Below, in pieces: positions 49,327 through 61,938 of a DNA stretch of 64,000 nt. Source of the stretch: Temnopleurus reevesii (lineage: Eukaryota > Echinodermata > Echinoidea > Temnopleuroida > Temnopleuridae); the NCBI GenBank assembly GCA_036244855.1, contig BQKZ01001912.1:26284-90283 (forward strand). The letters run 5' to 3'. Positions within the stretch are counted from its first letter, which is position 1. Every line of letters starts with the position of its first letter. The notes under the pieces were generated by a model, which was given only the letters and a program-made list of their open reading frames with translations, was not told the DNA's origin and made no database searches. A program made the position numbers and the translations under genes.

Positions 49327-51075
49327 TCATGGGCATCGCAATATGGCGAGCCTGAACCGACGGGGAGGTTCCGGGATATCGGAGAAATTCAACCGGACAA
49401 TGCACCTCATGACGGGTCTGAAGACGGGGTGTCTGTAGGCGTAGATGATGGGATTGATGCAGTGGTTGCATACGAGGATGATGAACGAATAGAGACAGGC
49501 ACATACGGGACCGTCGATGAAACGGACGAAGAGGCAGCCCATCTCGGGCATGATGCAGAGGTAGGACACGAAGACAACGGTCAGAAGGTTCTTCGTGATC
49601 GCCATCTCGTCTTTCTTTCGGCTTTTCGAGCGACGATTCAAGACGGCCTGAGAAAGGTACCCGTCTATCGTGCTGGCTTTCGACGGACTGGGTGGGATGC
49701 AAGCTTCTGTTGCCATTGCTGCTGCCGTCGTCATCGTCGTTGTCGTTGATGGATTGTTGTCTGTGGTGCTTATGTCACTTGTGCTTGGAGCATCGATTGA
49801 TATAGAGAAGGGCACGTTAGGTAGCAAACTTTCATCTGCTAACAAATCATCCTCATAATTGTTCGGAGAACCACTTCTTGGGACAGCTCTGAGGCATTTA
49901 GAATATTTAGAATCGTATGTTGAAGTTGGTACCTGCAGGTAATTCCCGGATATCTTCAGCGAGGAATGGTTTCCGTGACAGTCACAAGGTTTGGTCGTGT
50001 CCGGGACTAATAAACTTCTTGATGTTGTTGCCGCACTTGCCTGTCTCTCATTCCTGGCCGGTGATGAAGGGCACGCAATATTTCTTTCAAACACCATTTC
50101 TCCTTCATACGCAGGAGATGGTTGCTGCTCGGATAACAAAGCTTTGGTTGCGACATTCATGACACGTCCACAAGATTTACCTGAACCATTTCGTGCTTCA
50201 GGGACATGCTGAACTTCAGTTGGAGAGTGGTCTTTGGAGTCAGTTGAATCGCTTCCAGTACTCCGAGACTTCGGCGGCGTCTCTAAGTCGGTGGCAGCGG
50301 CGGGATTGACCGACGATGTCGTCGCAAGGCTCGAAACAGTCACAGAAGAAAGTGGTCCAGGCTTACGACCTTTCGCCACCGTCTTCAATAAGTTACGACG
50401 ATGACGCTTGACGTGCAGATAAATCTGCAAATAGCAGATCATAATGATGACGATGGCGGAGTTGGTGTTGATGAAGGCTATAACATCATACAGATGAAGC
50501 TTGTCGTCGTCGATGTTTCGCACGCAGGTGTGCGCGTTGATGTAATGGTCGATCCTGTCTAGCTTCGGGACGTCGATGAGGACGATGGCTAGGGGCGGGA
50601 AGGTCCAGGTGAAGGCGATGATGATGGCGATGTTTCTGGTGGAGAACAACCGGCGATACAGCCTTCGAGGTCTGGTGACAACGACGACGCGCTCGAGAGC
50701 GATCACCGCTAAGGTCAGGATGCCACACGATATGCAGACAACATTCAGGGCAGAAAATATCAGTTTAAGCATCGCCGAAGATACCTTCGAACCGTACTTA
50801 ATCATGTTCATTATGACGACGATTTGCCCAGGGAGGGTCAGGCTCGACAAGAGATCGCAAACGGCTAAACTGGCGATGAAGCAGTTCGTCTTTGTTTGTA
50901 GTTTCCTGGACATAGCGATAGATCCTAAGACCAAACAGTTTCCGACAACACCAACAGTGGATATGAAACATAAAAACACCACTGCAATGGAGAGATGCAG
51001 CTTTGAATGCTCTGTGATGGCAGAGATAATTGTTACATTAGCCTGCTCATTATCATCAGACATGGTGAAATTCAT
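49327..51075 (-). CDS. Orphan rhodopsin-like (class A) GPCR, intronless
   Basis: One uninterrupted frame of 582 residues from MNFTMSDD. I chose this Met because two N-glycosylation sites (NFT, NVT) precede TM1; the frame stays open upstream to 51210 without receptor-like sequence. Seven membrane segments are visible, with GN in TM1 (about residue 45), SLAVCD in TM2 (D74), ERV at the end of TM3 (R129) in place of DRY, W157 in TM4, and NPIIY in TM7 (541-545). Missing class A features: no cysteine at the top of TM3 (lysine there), no proline in TM5, and CIMP instead of CWxP in TM6. The third cytoplasmic loop is very long (about 225-490), rich in Ser/Thr/Pro. The ligand is unknown. Absence of the TM3 cysteine and TM5 proline recalls melanocortin/EDG-type receptors, but the sequence is not close enough to name one. 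Confidence 0.88.
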   Translation of the reverse strand: MNFTMSDDNEQANVTIISAITEHSKLHLSIAVVFLCFISTVGVVGNCLVLGSIAMSRKLQTKTNCFIASLAVCDLLSSLTLPGQIVVIMNMIKYGSKVSSAMLKLIFSALNVVCISCGILTLAVIALERVVVVTRPRRLYRRLFSTRNIAIIIAFTWTFPPLAIVLIDVPKLDRIDHYINAHTCVRNIDDDKLHLYDVIAFINTNSAIVIIMICYLQIYLHVKRHRRNLLKTVAKGRKPGPLSSVTVSSLATTSSVNPAAATDLETPPKSRSTGSDSTDSKDHSPTEVQHVPEARNGSGKSCGRVMNVATKALLSEQQPSPAYEGEMVFERNIACPSSPARNERQASAATTSRSLLVPDTTKPCDCHGNHSSLKISGNYLQVPTSTYDSKYSKCLRAVPRSGSPNNYEDDLLADESLLPNVPFSISIDAPSTSDISTTDNNPSTTTTMTTAAAMATEACIPPSPSKASTIDGYLSQAVLNRRSKSRKKDEMAITKNLLTVVFVSYLCIMPEMGCLFVRFIDGPVCACLYSFIILVCNHCINPIIYAYRHPVFRPVMRCIVRLNFSDIPEPPRRFRLAILRCP

Positions 51076-51546
51076 AGTCCGCCTTCCGAATAAACGCCGT
51101 CGCTTCAATAATTTTCCTTGCTGAATCTTATTTCGTGCGATATTATTGTTAAAAACAAAACAAATACAAATATCGGGATGATATACATGGAATGAATATG
51201 CCTTAATCAATGGTTATAACTTATTCGGCAAAAATCGAAACAGATGAAATATCCTGATGTCAGGCTCTTGCTACCCCCAAAGATGTAACCAACCATAATC
51301 ATAGTCAGATACTTTAATGGCAATAACGAATGATATACTCTAAATGAGGATCTGCAATCGCAACGGCCACAGCGTAAAATGCTATTTAGAAACTTTCCAT
51401 GGCGCTCACCTCACCTACTGCGTCTTATTGCCACCGAATGAAAAATAATCATTATTATTCTAATATCACCCCTAAGGCGTGACTTGCAAGAATTGCTTTA
51501 ATACCAGCATTATAGGATATATCAACCGCATATCCATTATTACTCC

Positions 51547-52065
51547 TTAAAGCCCAAGTACAGTTTTGGTAAAAGCCAATATTTTTATCGCCAAATTTTG
51601 TCTTCAAATCTACTTAAAAAGAAACATGATATCATGAACATGTTGTACAAAAGATTGTACGAAAAATTAACAAGTTTTGGAAAAGTTATAACCTAAAGTG
51701 TGGAAAATATTTTAGCGTCGTAGCCCCCGACGCTAATTCAATATTTTCTTTCTTGATAAAGGACAGCTTCTCATGAACAGAATTGGATGAAAATTTCAGA
51801 ATTTATTCTTTATGTATTCCTTTTTAGCATGCTTTAATAAAATCTTGGAAATAATTTTGTATATGCCCAATAAGAAGCAAAATATTGTTATAACCAAGAG
51901 AGGGCGCTAAATACGATTTAACGGTCAAATTCAAATTTTCAAAAGAATTCGCTCGTAGAAAATTATGCTATGATCTTGAAATGTGTATACAAACTATATG
52001 TCATGGTATATATCCCCAAAATTCACATTTCTTTAATCTTTACCAAAACTATACACGGGCTTTAA
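51547..52065 (-). mobile_element. TTAA-flanked MITE, copy 2
   Basis: Reverse-oriented copy of the element at 1938-2457, similar over its whole length, with TTAA at both ends (51547-51550, 52062-52065). It lies about 470 bases beyond the GPCR start codon. Confidence 0.75.
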
Positions 52066-52819
52066 CAATGTGAGAGGTGAAGAGAATGTTTTATAATTCC
52101 CTGACAATAAAAATGGAATGTTACGTAATAACAACACTAAAAAAAATCATTCCGCTGGCAAGCCGACAAACCAAAAACATCCTCGCTTTTATTAAATTAC
52201 TTTTTCCTCAATTTTTTTTCTTTCTTTTCAGATTTAGGGCACCCGCCCCTCAGCCCCCACCCCTGCATGGACGGCCCTGCTAATGGTGAAATATTCAGTA
52301 GGATGGCTTTGATATAATCCATGGTGAGCCGCAAGAGCTTAAAGAGCCATCATGGTCATACAGGTAAAAAGCAAATGCACAGGCGTCGATAAAGGCGCTC
52401 TGGGCCCTATTTCATCTTTATGTAGAACTTTCATTCAAAAACAACCGGCAAAAGACAATCATTGGTAAATATAAAGAAACAAACAGAGGTTTAAACAACA
52501 TAAAGCAGAAGTTAAAGTGTATGGAGATCAATAGAAAGGGGATATTTTATGTATGGAAGTTGATTCGATATTAACTTTTAGATTGCATAAAAAGGTGCGT
52601 TTAATCACAACTCAGAAAATCAAATCCAAGCCCTAAATACGCGTTCCTGATTCGTTAATCATGGAGTTGCATTCAATTTTCTTACTTGCTTTTAAACGCA
52701 AGTTTGTATGTAATAGCGCCCTAGTCACAAAGCAAACCGGCAAGCAACCGACTCATACGCCTGTAAACTCTAGCTCGGGCGCCACCTGAATTTTGGCGTC
52801 GCTCGACGATCATAGGTGG

Positions 52820-53060
52820 AAGCGTCACGACGCGACTCGTCGTGGTGTTGTGGTTCTGACCCCTCTCAACTAGAAGGTCGGCGGTTCGGATACAACCCAT
52901 GGCGTTAATTTCATTCAGCAAGAAATTCATCTACACTGTGCTGCACTCAACCTAGGTGATTTAACGGTACCGGCAGGAATCTATTCCTTTAAATTTAAAA
53001 AGCGCCTACTTGGCAGCTATTGCTAGGTCGGGTAGTAATATTAGATCCTTTGTTTCGCGC
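52820..53060 (+). mobile_element. tRNA-derived SINE
   Basis: The head has an A-box-like TGGTGTTGTGG (about 52843) and a B box GGTTCGGATAC at 52883-52893, spaced as in a tRNA promoter for RNA polymerase III. The body continues TTCATTCAGCAAGAAATTCA, then AGCGCCTA and GGCAGCTATTGC. I recall this body from sea urchin SINEs of the SURF1 type, but I cannot check it here. No coding potential. Confidence 0.6.
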
Positions 53061-54024
53061 CTCTAAATAGGTGATTAGAGAGATGGCGTGTTTAAATGCT
53101 ATATATTATCATTATCTCGAGGGCTGTATGTGGATGAATGATTATTATCGGTTGATTACTAAAAGGTTAAAAATCTACTTCTAGCATAATCTAGACAAAA
53201 TGTTTGTTGTTGTTTTTCTCGCGGTGTCTGAGCAGTGACCGGTTGACGACTCACAGACAAGACCGACGCCCGTAGGTCGTTTTGACAATGATCATGATGA
53301 TTACTCGGTAATCGGCAGGATAGCTCTCGGTCTTACGTAGGCCGAAAGATGTTCCACCGTCTTTATATCTTTACAGGACTCTGGTCGACTTTAGGTTTTC
53401 TGGACAGTGCCCCCCCCCCTCTCCCGTATCTTGCGTATTTTTGCGTATTTTGGGTGGCGATTATGAAATGATAAGACTTTTTAGACAACCGAGCATCCAC
53501 TGCTCAATATGTGGGAGATATTGGTTAAAATAATATTATAATAGACAAATTTGGTAAAATAGAATATACAGAAATTGAATAAACACAAGATCTCGCTGCT
53601 CAACACCCGCACAGGCGGTTATTTTGCTTTGTCATCAATGCTTTTTAGGGGAAATTTTACATTACGAAAAATTTGACTTCCAGTATAAAATAGTCTAAAG
53701 TATACATTGATTTTCTCAAATTATCATGTACGAGATAACAGATTGACGTTGATAACAAACAGACTCACACCTACCCCCAATTAACGCTATTAATGCTCCC
53801 TTTTTCACTCATCTAACTGTCTTACAATCTAAATCACATATGTATGGTCTTTATGGTTTATGGAAAATACTAACAAATCCTCTTTAGAAATGGTTTTATT
53901 ATTAGAGGGGAAAGCAATTTGCATCATAAATAATGCTCATTTCCGGGCGCGCGCACATAGGCAATCATTTCTTTGAAAAGAACATGATAAGAAGTTAGTA
54001 ACGCCTACAGATTATAGTGAGTAT
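53061..54024. other. Non-coding
   Basis: No exon or repeat family recognised apart from a C run near 53409-53418. Confidence 0.4.
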
Positions 54025-55031
54025 AAACTCAAGCACTTTATATCCGTTACTTTTCTAATTTTCTTTCTTAGAAATTCCACCGTTCATAGCTATCTTGATC
54101 CTCAGTGTGACATAGAATCTATTCCTAAAGAAAACTAAAACTAAAATTTTAAGTCTCTTAGGGGTGATGTTCAAAAGGTTGCAATTGATCACAATTTGCA
54201 GTTGATCGGAACGTGCCAATCAAAATCATTGTTTCATGCGTGTCTTGTAAATGCACCTACCGTGCGCGAATGAAAATGCGCCTTACAATTTGCAAAGTTG
54301 CAGTTGATTTGCAGTTGATTTTGAACAAGACCCCTTAGTATAATAATCATCGTCGCTCTGAAAAATTTCGCTAGGCCTAACTATTTATCCTGTTCTTTTT
54401 TCTTTTGTGTGCTGTATATCTTTTAAGACAATGTTTTGTAAACCATGTACTAATCTTCTCTTCAATCCCTTACTTGTTCCACTCATTTCCTAGATGTCCC
54501 CGTTTCTTTATTCTGACTCTATCCCTTTTTAACGTATTTTTACTTGTGTACATTATCAAATATATAGTAAAAAAAATGAATAAATAAAGAGAGTCGAGTA
54601 TAAAACGCGCTATGATTGGTTAGATTAGTATCACGTGGCGTTCAAGACTTTTCCGAGGGTTAACTTTTTGACGGCATCATCTATTTCCTGATCAGAGATT
54701 CAAAATACCCCCTCTCTCTTGCTCTCTCTCTGTAAACATTTAACTACATTGGAACATGTTAACATAATTAATTAATATGTAATATAAGTCTGGGCCAAGT
54801 TGCATAAAACTTACCATTTTATGTATTCGTCGTATCTGGTATCTGATGAATCTTTGATGTTGATTAGCTGTTGTCATGGTAGATAAACTGGTATTGTCAT
54901 TGGTCATGTTGGTTGCAACATGGCCAGGTAAGTCATTGCAGCCATTATGATCATGTCTTTAAATTGGAGTGCTGCGGAATGAGAATAAGGCGAGGGAGAG
55001 AGAAGGAAATTGGGGGAGGGGAAAGAAAGAG

Positions 55032-55084
<53 letters not shown>

Positions 55085-56160
55085 NAAACTCAAGCACTTT
55101 ATATCCGTTACTTTTCTAATTTTCTTTCTTAGAAATTCCACCGTTCATAGCTATCTTGATCCTCAGTGTGACATAGAATCTATTCCTAAAGAAAACTAAA
55201 ACTAAAATTTTAAGTCTCTTAGGGGTGATGTTCAAAAGGTTGCAATTGATCGCAAGTTGCAGTTGATCGGAACGTGCCAATCAAAATCATTGTTTCATGC
55301 GCGTCTTGTTAAATGCACCTACCGTGCGCGAATGAAAATGCGCCTTACAATTTGCAAAGTTGCAGTCGATTTGGAATTGATTTTTAACAACACCCCTTAG
55401 TCCTGTTTATCCTTTTTTTAGGATTCAAATAATCATCGTCGCTCTGAAAATTTTCGCTAACTATTTTTCCTGTTATTTTTTCTTGTGTGTGCTGTATATC
55501 TTTTGAGACAATGTTTTGTAAACCATGTACTAATATTCTCTTCAATCCCTTACTTGATCCACTCATTTCCTAAATGTCCCCGTTTCTTTGTTCTGTCTAC
55601 GTATTTTTACTTGCATGCAGTATCAAATATATAGTGAAAAACTAGGAAATAATGATAACATGTGCTCTGATTGGTTAGATTAGTATCACATGACGCTCAA
55701 GACTTATCCGAGGGTTATTTTTTTGACGGCATCTTTATTCATTCAGAGCATGTTTCGATTTTCTCATAAAGTGACTAATATTACTTTAATGACACACGCA
55801 ATATAATCATCATGATCTAATTTTTGTTGTTAAAAATTATTTAATTAAAAATCTGAACTAATTTTGGAATTCCCTGATCAGAGGTTCAAAATAACTTACC
55901 ATTTTATGAAATCCGTCGTATCTGGTATCTAATTACTGCTCGAAGTTGATTGGCTGTTGCCAAGTCAGATGTCACCAATGACAAAGTTGTCATCAGATGC
56001 AACATGCCAAGGTCTTTTCATCCATCTTTGATATGATGCATGTCCTTCGGAATGCTGCGGGAGTGAAATAAAAAGGCGAGGGAGAGAGAGAGACAGAGAG
56101 GGAGAGAGAGAGAGAGAGGGGGGGGGGGGGAGGGGGGGAGACAGATAGAGGAAGGAAAGG
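54025..56160. repeat. Two tandem versions of one region around a single-N join
   Basis: The sequence from 55086 (after the N at 55085) restarts at a point matching 54025 and follows it with small differences and indels to the (GA)n tract in each version (55030-55084 and about 56080-56130). The first version stops inside the microsatellite. Neither contains a gene. The internal GCAATTGATCACAATTTGCAG stretch is a short inverted repeat. Confidence 0.7.
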
Positions 56161-56829
56161 GTGTGAGAGAAAACCAATATAGAGCATGAAAATCCGATCG
56201 CACGGATCCCCATGAGCGGTAGGGATCGCCATATCTCTGTGACTTTGAAAAGTCATAACTTTTGAACGGGTTGTCCGATTTTGCTCAAATTTTTACAGTT
56301 TGTTCATCCGATTTTTCTTCATTCCATGAGAGCATGATAATCCCAGGGGTTGATTTCCCTTTAAGATTCATAGCTACAAAGGAGGAAAAGAAATCTGTAT
56401 TACGAAAACGTATACCCGCGGATTTGACAAATTACTGATAGACCATTGGTTACCTCCAAACATAATTTGTTTAAAAAAAAGTTGTGTCTTTAAAGTGAAT
56501 ATAAATAGACGTCAAATTCGTCGCCTTTAATATTCTTAATAGACATGAAATCAAACATTTGTTCTGCCCCCCCCCCCCCCCAAAAAAATAAAAAATTGTA
56601 TGATTAAAAGCATAAAAATCAGTACAATAGAAACAAAGTTTAAAGCAGATCAATAAAGTCAAGAGCGATTCATTTTCACCACTTCTAGCTAGGAGGATCA
56701 CCTTTTCTATCAAGGTATTAAACACTGTCCTAAAATTCACAGGGAGAGGGGGGGGGGGGGGGGGCAAAATAAAGATGCGCCGTCCCCTCCTCACTGGGTC
56801 GCGATATACGTCTGTGGTATAATGTTTCT

Positions 56830-56832
<3 letters not shown>

Positions 56833-56877
<45 letters not shown>
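56833..56877. repeat. (CT)n microsatellite
   Basis: An uninterrupted CT dinucleotide tract. The G run at about 56749-56764 and the C run at 56567-56580 nearby are also simple repeats. Confidence 0.9.
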
Positions 56878-56879
<2 letters not shown>

Positions 56880-57218
56880 CTTTATGGTCTAATATGAGTA
56901 GGCCCTTGACAGAACAAAATAATAGAACAGTGCTTTCACTCAATTATAACTTAAGTCTCATTTGTCTGGGGTACGTTCCCTTAAATGCACAGTAATTCTA
57001 TATTTTCCCTTCTTCTTTTTTTAAACTGTGTCTTCATTTCAAAGATCATTGCTGAGCCCAGAGTAAATTGCAATAGCGCCATCTATAGTCCAATTGCCTG
57101 GCATTCTTGACAACGACCAAAACAAACCTGTCTCACGGCGAAGTTTACAGAATAATTTGGCAAAGAAATATAAATATTTGGGTTTATTCAAGAATAATTA
57201 ACCAGTGAAAAGGCCAAA

Positions 57219-60200
57219 ATGACAACACCACGAGAGGCTGAAACAAATGAGTACCTCGATACCCATAGGATACCGGAGCTCTTTCATAACATTACAAGCC
57301 AACTTGTATTTCACAGACCAGGTAAGACTGTGCTTCAGTCCCGAGTGATCATTTGCATGTGAGTGCTTGACGGAATGAAACAAACCAGACAAAACATAGT
57401 TTAACAAGGTTAAATGTACAATAAACCTTGAATTTTTGGCATGCCCAGTATCAGTTACGAATTCCTAAATGGATCAGTTTTTTATGAAGTGTTTTTTTTA
57501 TTTTAAATGTGGTAATGAGAGCAAAATAAACCGAATTTGGCTTGTTCGGCTTGAATCCCAGCCATTATTTGGAAAATTGGTGTCCAAACATGGTGGGTAT
57601 CTGGATAGATAAATTTATAATTCTTATTCGCATGATTGGGATGCCATTTATTTATTCTGGCACCAGAAAGAGTCATTTTATCATCTACACTCAGTTGAGT
57701 TCCACTGCCCTCCATAATTAGATGATGTATGACAAAGTTGATTGACAATACGTTTTTCAACAAATAAAGATTAATTTTCATTTTGTACTCAAAATTTATA
57801 CCAAAAATATAATTTGTAAAGGCGATGTGAAGTTTTTTGGAGGAAGAAGAAAATAAATCGCAAATAATTTTAAAGAAATGCTTGTTTATTATCTAGACAG
57901 ATGTTACACATAGACGTATATTACAGAGTTTTTGGAAAGATTCATCATATTCTCATGCACATTGATTGAGATAAACTAGATATCAAATTTGTTTAAAAAA
58001 TGCAGAATGAAGTATTAATTCAAGCTCCTTTACATGAGTGATACCTCATACCCTATAGAAATAAAGGTTCATTTTATCTCAAACTGTTGATAAAATTCTC
58101 CATTTTTGTCGTCTGCAGAAAACCCCAAGACATTTATGATTGACTACATCACAAAGTTGAAAGAAGGTCGAACAACGCAGATGAACTACCCGTGTCTGTT
58201 TGATGATTCCAACATTGATTCGGTGTTTGGAATGCTCGACCCGACCAAGAAGGGACATATCACACTCGACCAGTATAAAGAAGGTGAGAACTAAACATCT
58301 CTAAAGCTGATGTACCCCCCAACCTCATTATAAAGAGCACTGATATAAGAAGCTCTCATTAAAACAGGGTGATTTTCTTGGTCCCATCTCTTTCTATTCT
58401 ATTTTATTTTAACCATGATATAACAAGGTTTCATACAGAGGCAATTTATCCGGTTCCAAGGATCTCGTTATAATGCGGTTTGACTGTATTTATAGGGGAA
58501 ATCGAAAAATGACAAATTTGATATCTGTGGAAAGATTTTTTTTTTCATTAGAGTATACATGTAGTATACCTTAATCCATTTCCTCTTTTTGTGTGTGTGT
58601 TTTTGTTGAACCTTTATTTGACATTTATCAATTTTTTGATCATTCTAAGTACAAAGTGAATGGGGAAACTCAATGATCCCCATCAGAGGACATTATCTAA
58701 ACGTTGGATTGTCAGATTTCTCTCAAATTTTCACATATATCATTAAATTTTTCTCCATAAATTGAGATCATGATAACTCTATGTACAAAGTGTATTTTGA
58801 GCCTGCCCCCTCTCCTCTGGCTATGTGCCTGCATGGAGTGATATATGCTTCACAACAAATTTTTTGTTGTTCCTGCTCACCATGCTTTACAAAACTCCCT
58901 TTACAAAACCAGTATTGGTCAAACAATATGTACTTATGCAATGTAATGTTTTTATAACGGTCGGCCTCTCGTGAAGGCATTCCTTTTTTGCTGCTACCGT
59001 CAACCAGTTTATATGTCTGCTACATATTTTACTCTGTAAATTTTAGTGTTTTTTATGCTGTTTGTGAAATAAATGGATGAACTGAACTGAATTGAAGTAT
59101 ACATCTGTACATGTATTTCTGATGCCATTTACTTTTTTCTTTCTTCCGTACAGCAATGAGAACCATGGGTTGTGAAAACTTTGAGGAGAAACCGTACGGA
59201 GTAGAACGTGGGCTAGTCACGGCAGATATCTTTGCAAGAGAAGTGTGAGTACTGTTTCATAAATTGTTGCATGGTAAGCCTAGTCGTAAATGTACTGCTT
59301 GGCATTTTTTTTTCCAAAATATTTGAGGAGCTTATACTGTGCATTTACAACAGGCTATTTAAATATATGTGTACGCAAGCGTACTCAGGAATTGGTCAAA
59401 CAAAATATTTCATGGGCTCAAGACTGAAAATTACCAGCAGCTATTATTCTCAGTCATAAGCCCATGAAATTGTTTGAAGTCCAAATCTGGGATATGTGCA
59501 TGATGTATTATCATTTTTTTCATCTTCTTACGGAGGAAAAACTTTGAAAAAATATAATTCCTAATATTTGTTTATTATAAAAATTTTAAACATAATCGAC
59601 ATGTACACGTAGTTGTGAGCTTGTAATTGATCTAGTCAGGTCTTGTCTGTAGATACCGCCAAGCCAGTGATTGGCAACATGATATAGCTTCCCTCCACCT
59701 GTCTATAAAAGTGACCTATCTGCAATGGCCACTTCTGTTTCCCCTGAGTAAAACACTCAACAGGTTTGACCCTGCAAGTCTTTAATTTTACTGTTTCTAG
59801 GGCAAGGCCACTTTTGTGCATGACCTTTTTTTTTCTTTTTCTTTTTTTTTTTTTTTACTACAGCACAAATTTATAAAAAAATGGTCACCAAAAAATCTTG
59901 GAGGCCAGTGAAATGGGTATTGAGGCCAGTCAGTATAGAGCATTAAAGGCCCTCAGCTTCAATGTTCTTTGCTTAATTTATGCAAGGATTATGAGTTCTG
60001 GGCCTTATTGCATAAAAGTTACGTTGAAATGCAAGTCAGAGGATTAAACCCAACTCATCAATATTTCAACCAATCAGAGACCCGTATTTAGGACTTGAGT
60101 TTAATTTTCTGAGTTGGGTTTCAACGCAATTTTTTATGCAATAGGGCACTGATTTTATGACAACATCTCTTCATGTTTACCGTATCCATCAATTGATATT

Positions 60201-60284
60201 CCACAATTTTGTTTCAATCTTATTCACCCATGCAGAAAAGCTGGTTTAAAGAGATCCTCTGCAACTTTTCAGCCATTGATCTAG
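57219..60284 (+). CDS. EF-hand calcium-binding domain protein 10 (EFCAB10)
   Basis: Exons 57219-57321, 58119-58283 and 59154-59244 join in phases 1, 1 and 2. A fourth short exon at 60236-60284 (acceptor CACCCATGCAG, stop TAG) fits the required phase and would close a 135-residue protein, near the size of vertebrate EFCAB10; this last exon is less certain. Residues 11-52 (EYLDTHRIPELF to DYITKLKE) resemble the RIIa/Dpy-30 dimerisation and docking helix pair typical of ciliary and flagellar proteins. Residues 75-86 form one EF-hand loop, DPTKKGHITLDQ, in which position 12 is glutamine instead of glutamate and positions 3 and 5 are not acidic, so calcium binding is doubtful. The role is probably as a small axonemal or docking protein (inference). 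The context AAAATGA at the start is acceptable. Confidence 0.82.
60001..60151. mobile_element. Palindromic MITE, TGCAATAGGGC family, copy 1
   Basis: GCCTTATTGCATAAAA on the left and TTTTTTATGCAATAGGGC on the right, with AACCCAACTC/GAGTTGGGTT pairing inside, make one long hairpin. It lies in the last EFCAB10 intron. A second copy is at 62117-62246. Confidence 0.65.
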
Positions 60285-61938
60285 GACTTTTCAAGGGATG
60301 ATTGCCACTGACCCCAAAGTTTCCAACCATCGATCTCCATACTGTGTGTCTCAACAAGACTTTACTTGTTTGAAATGACCAGCAGATACAAAATTGTGCA
60401 ATTATATGCCGCATTGTTGTAGTGTATAGAAAGACTAGAACCCTAAAATCTTATATGATGCGAATATCGCTGATTATGATTCGTGTTTGAGTGAATAATG
60501 CTCTCTTTTATAAAGTGATGGAAAACAAGGTTGCATCAGTTTTTGAGAATTGGTCGTTTAAAAATCATGCACTGATTGGAGGAGACTAATGATTATCTGT
60601 GAATTTTCTTCACCCTTCATTGAGTACACGAGTTTGAACAGGAACACTTCTTAAAAAATGGTGCAACCAAGTTTTTGTGCCCTTCATAAGAATGAACATT
60701 GCTCACTGAAGTATGAATCATTTTTGGGGGAATTCTTGTGTCACATCAAAGTTCAGGTTATGAGCATTCCATGTACATATTACACAGAAACTGCATATAA
60801 TTGTAACATTTGGTATCTAAGCGCCATGTTAAAAGTGCAAAGCGTTTTTTTTAAACGGTGGAAATTTTGAAGGAGTGATTGTTGCTGACCCCAACAGATG
60901 ACCTCCTTCTGGCCCTGCTGGCAGGGTGTAAACGTAATTAAATTATTTTCCATGTTATCAATTGTTCTTCAAGCTAAATCTATGCCAGGAATTATTGTCC
61001 ATCCAGTGATGGTTAAAAAAGAACAAGAAGAACAAGCAGACCAAAAAACAATCTGAAGGGTTCACCAACATTCATTTAAAAGTTATGAATCTTTGTTGTG
61101 GAGACTTTGTTCTTAAAATGGCTATTATATGAACATCTGTGATGTCATAGTGTATTACCCTTTATTCATTTTCTGCAGAGATTTTTTTTTCCTTTTCAAG
61201 AAAAGCCAATAACTTTTTTATTGTTCTTTGAAAATGATATATTTATATCAATATCATTTTTAGATGTCATATTAGAGTATAATTTTTTTTTTTTTTTTTG
61301 ACATACATAAGACATGAATGGATGATTGTCGTAAGAAAGAGCTAAGATGCTGGCAAAGATTCCATATTGGAAATTTTCAATGGCTGGGTTCATATAAAAG
61401 TATACTATTCAGGGAACCATTTTCAGAGGCGTATTTCTTTGTTTCTCGGACATGGCTGTTCACGTGAAAAGGTATGCATGCCTATATTATTTCATTATTG
61501 AGCCAAAACACATTGGAAATCAACTCTTACATCAGGGAAGGACTTTCAAGGGGAAAGATTGTCAAACTTGTTTGATTTACAATATATATGGCACTTTTTA
61601 CAGCTACCCGATTTTTCGAACAGTGCCATCCTATGTGAACCCCTGTGCAAGAATTGAATATTATGAATTAAGCTACTTGCAGGCCCGTTGAAAAGAAGCT
61701 GCTCATACTGAATAATATACTTCTATGTGAACACATCCTTCACCCTCTTAAATTGAAGCACAATGTTTAGGAAGGGATTTCCTTGTAATATATATATACA
61801 TGTATATAATGATTCTTCTCTTATTGGCCATTGGCAGTAAGGGAATTGTATGATTATGATTAAATACACATCTTTGATTTGACATCACTTAGTCAATGTG
61901 GATTTATTGCTTAACCCTCTAGTAACTACATCTACATG
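60285..61938. other. Non-coding
   Basis: Downstream of the proposed EFCAB10 stop I see no other exon. Several T runs and short open frames (60658-60870, 61452-61691) without family features. Confidence 0.4.

Noticed and set aside
49306..49749. 147-residue plus-strand frame and others antisense to the GPCR
   Set aside because: They are shadows of the GPCR coding sequence, with composition explained by the antisense of its codons.
52843..52893. Possible tRNA gene
   Set aside because: A and B boxes are present, but the stems do not close into a cloverleaf and the sequence continues into a SINE body.
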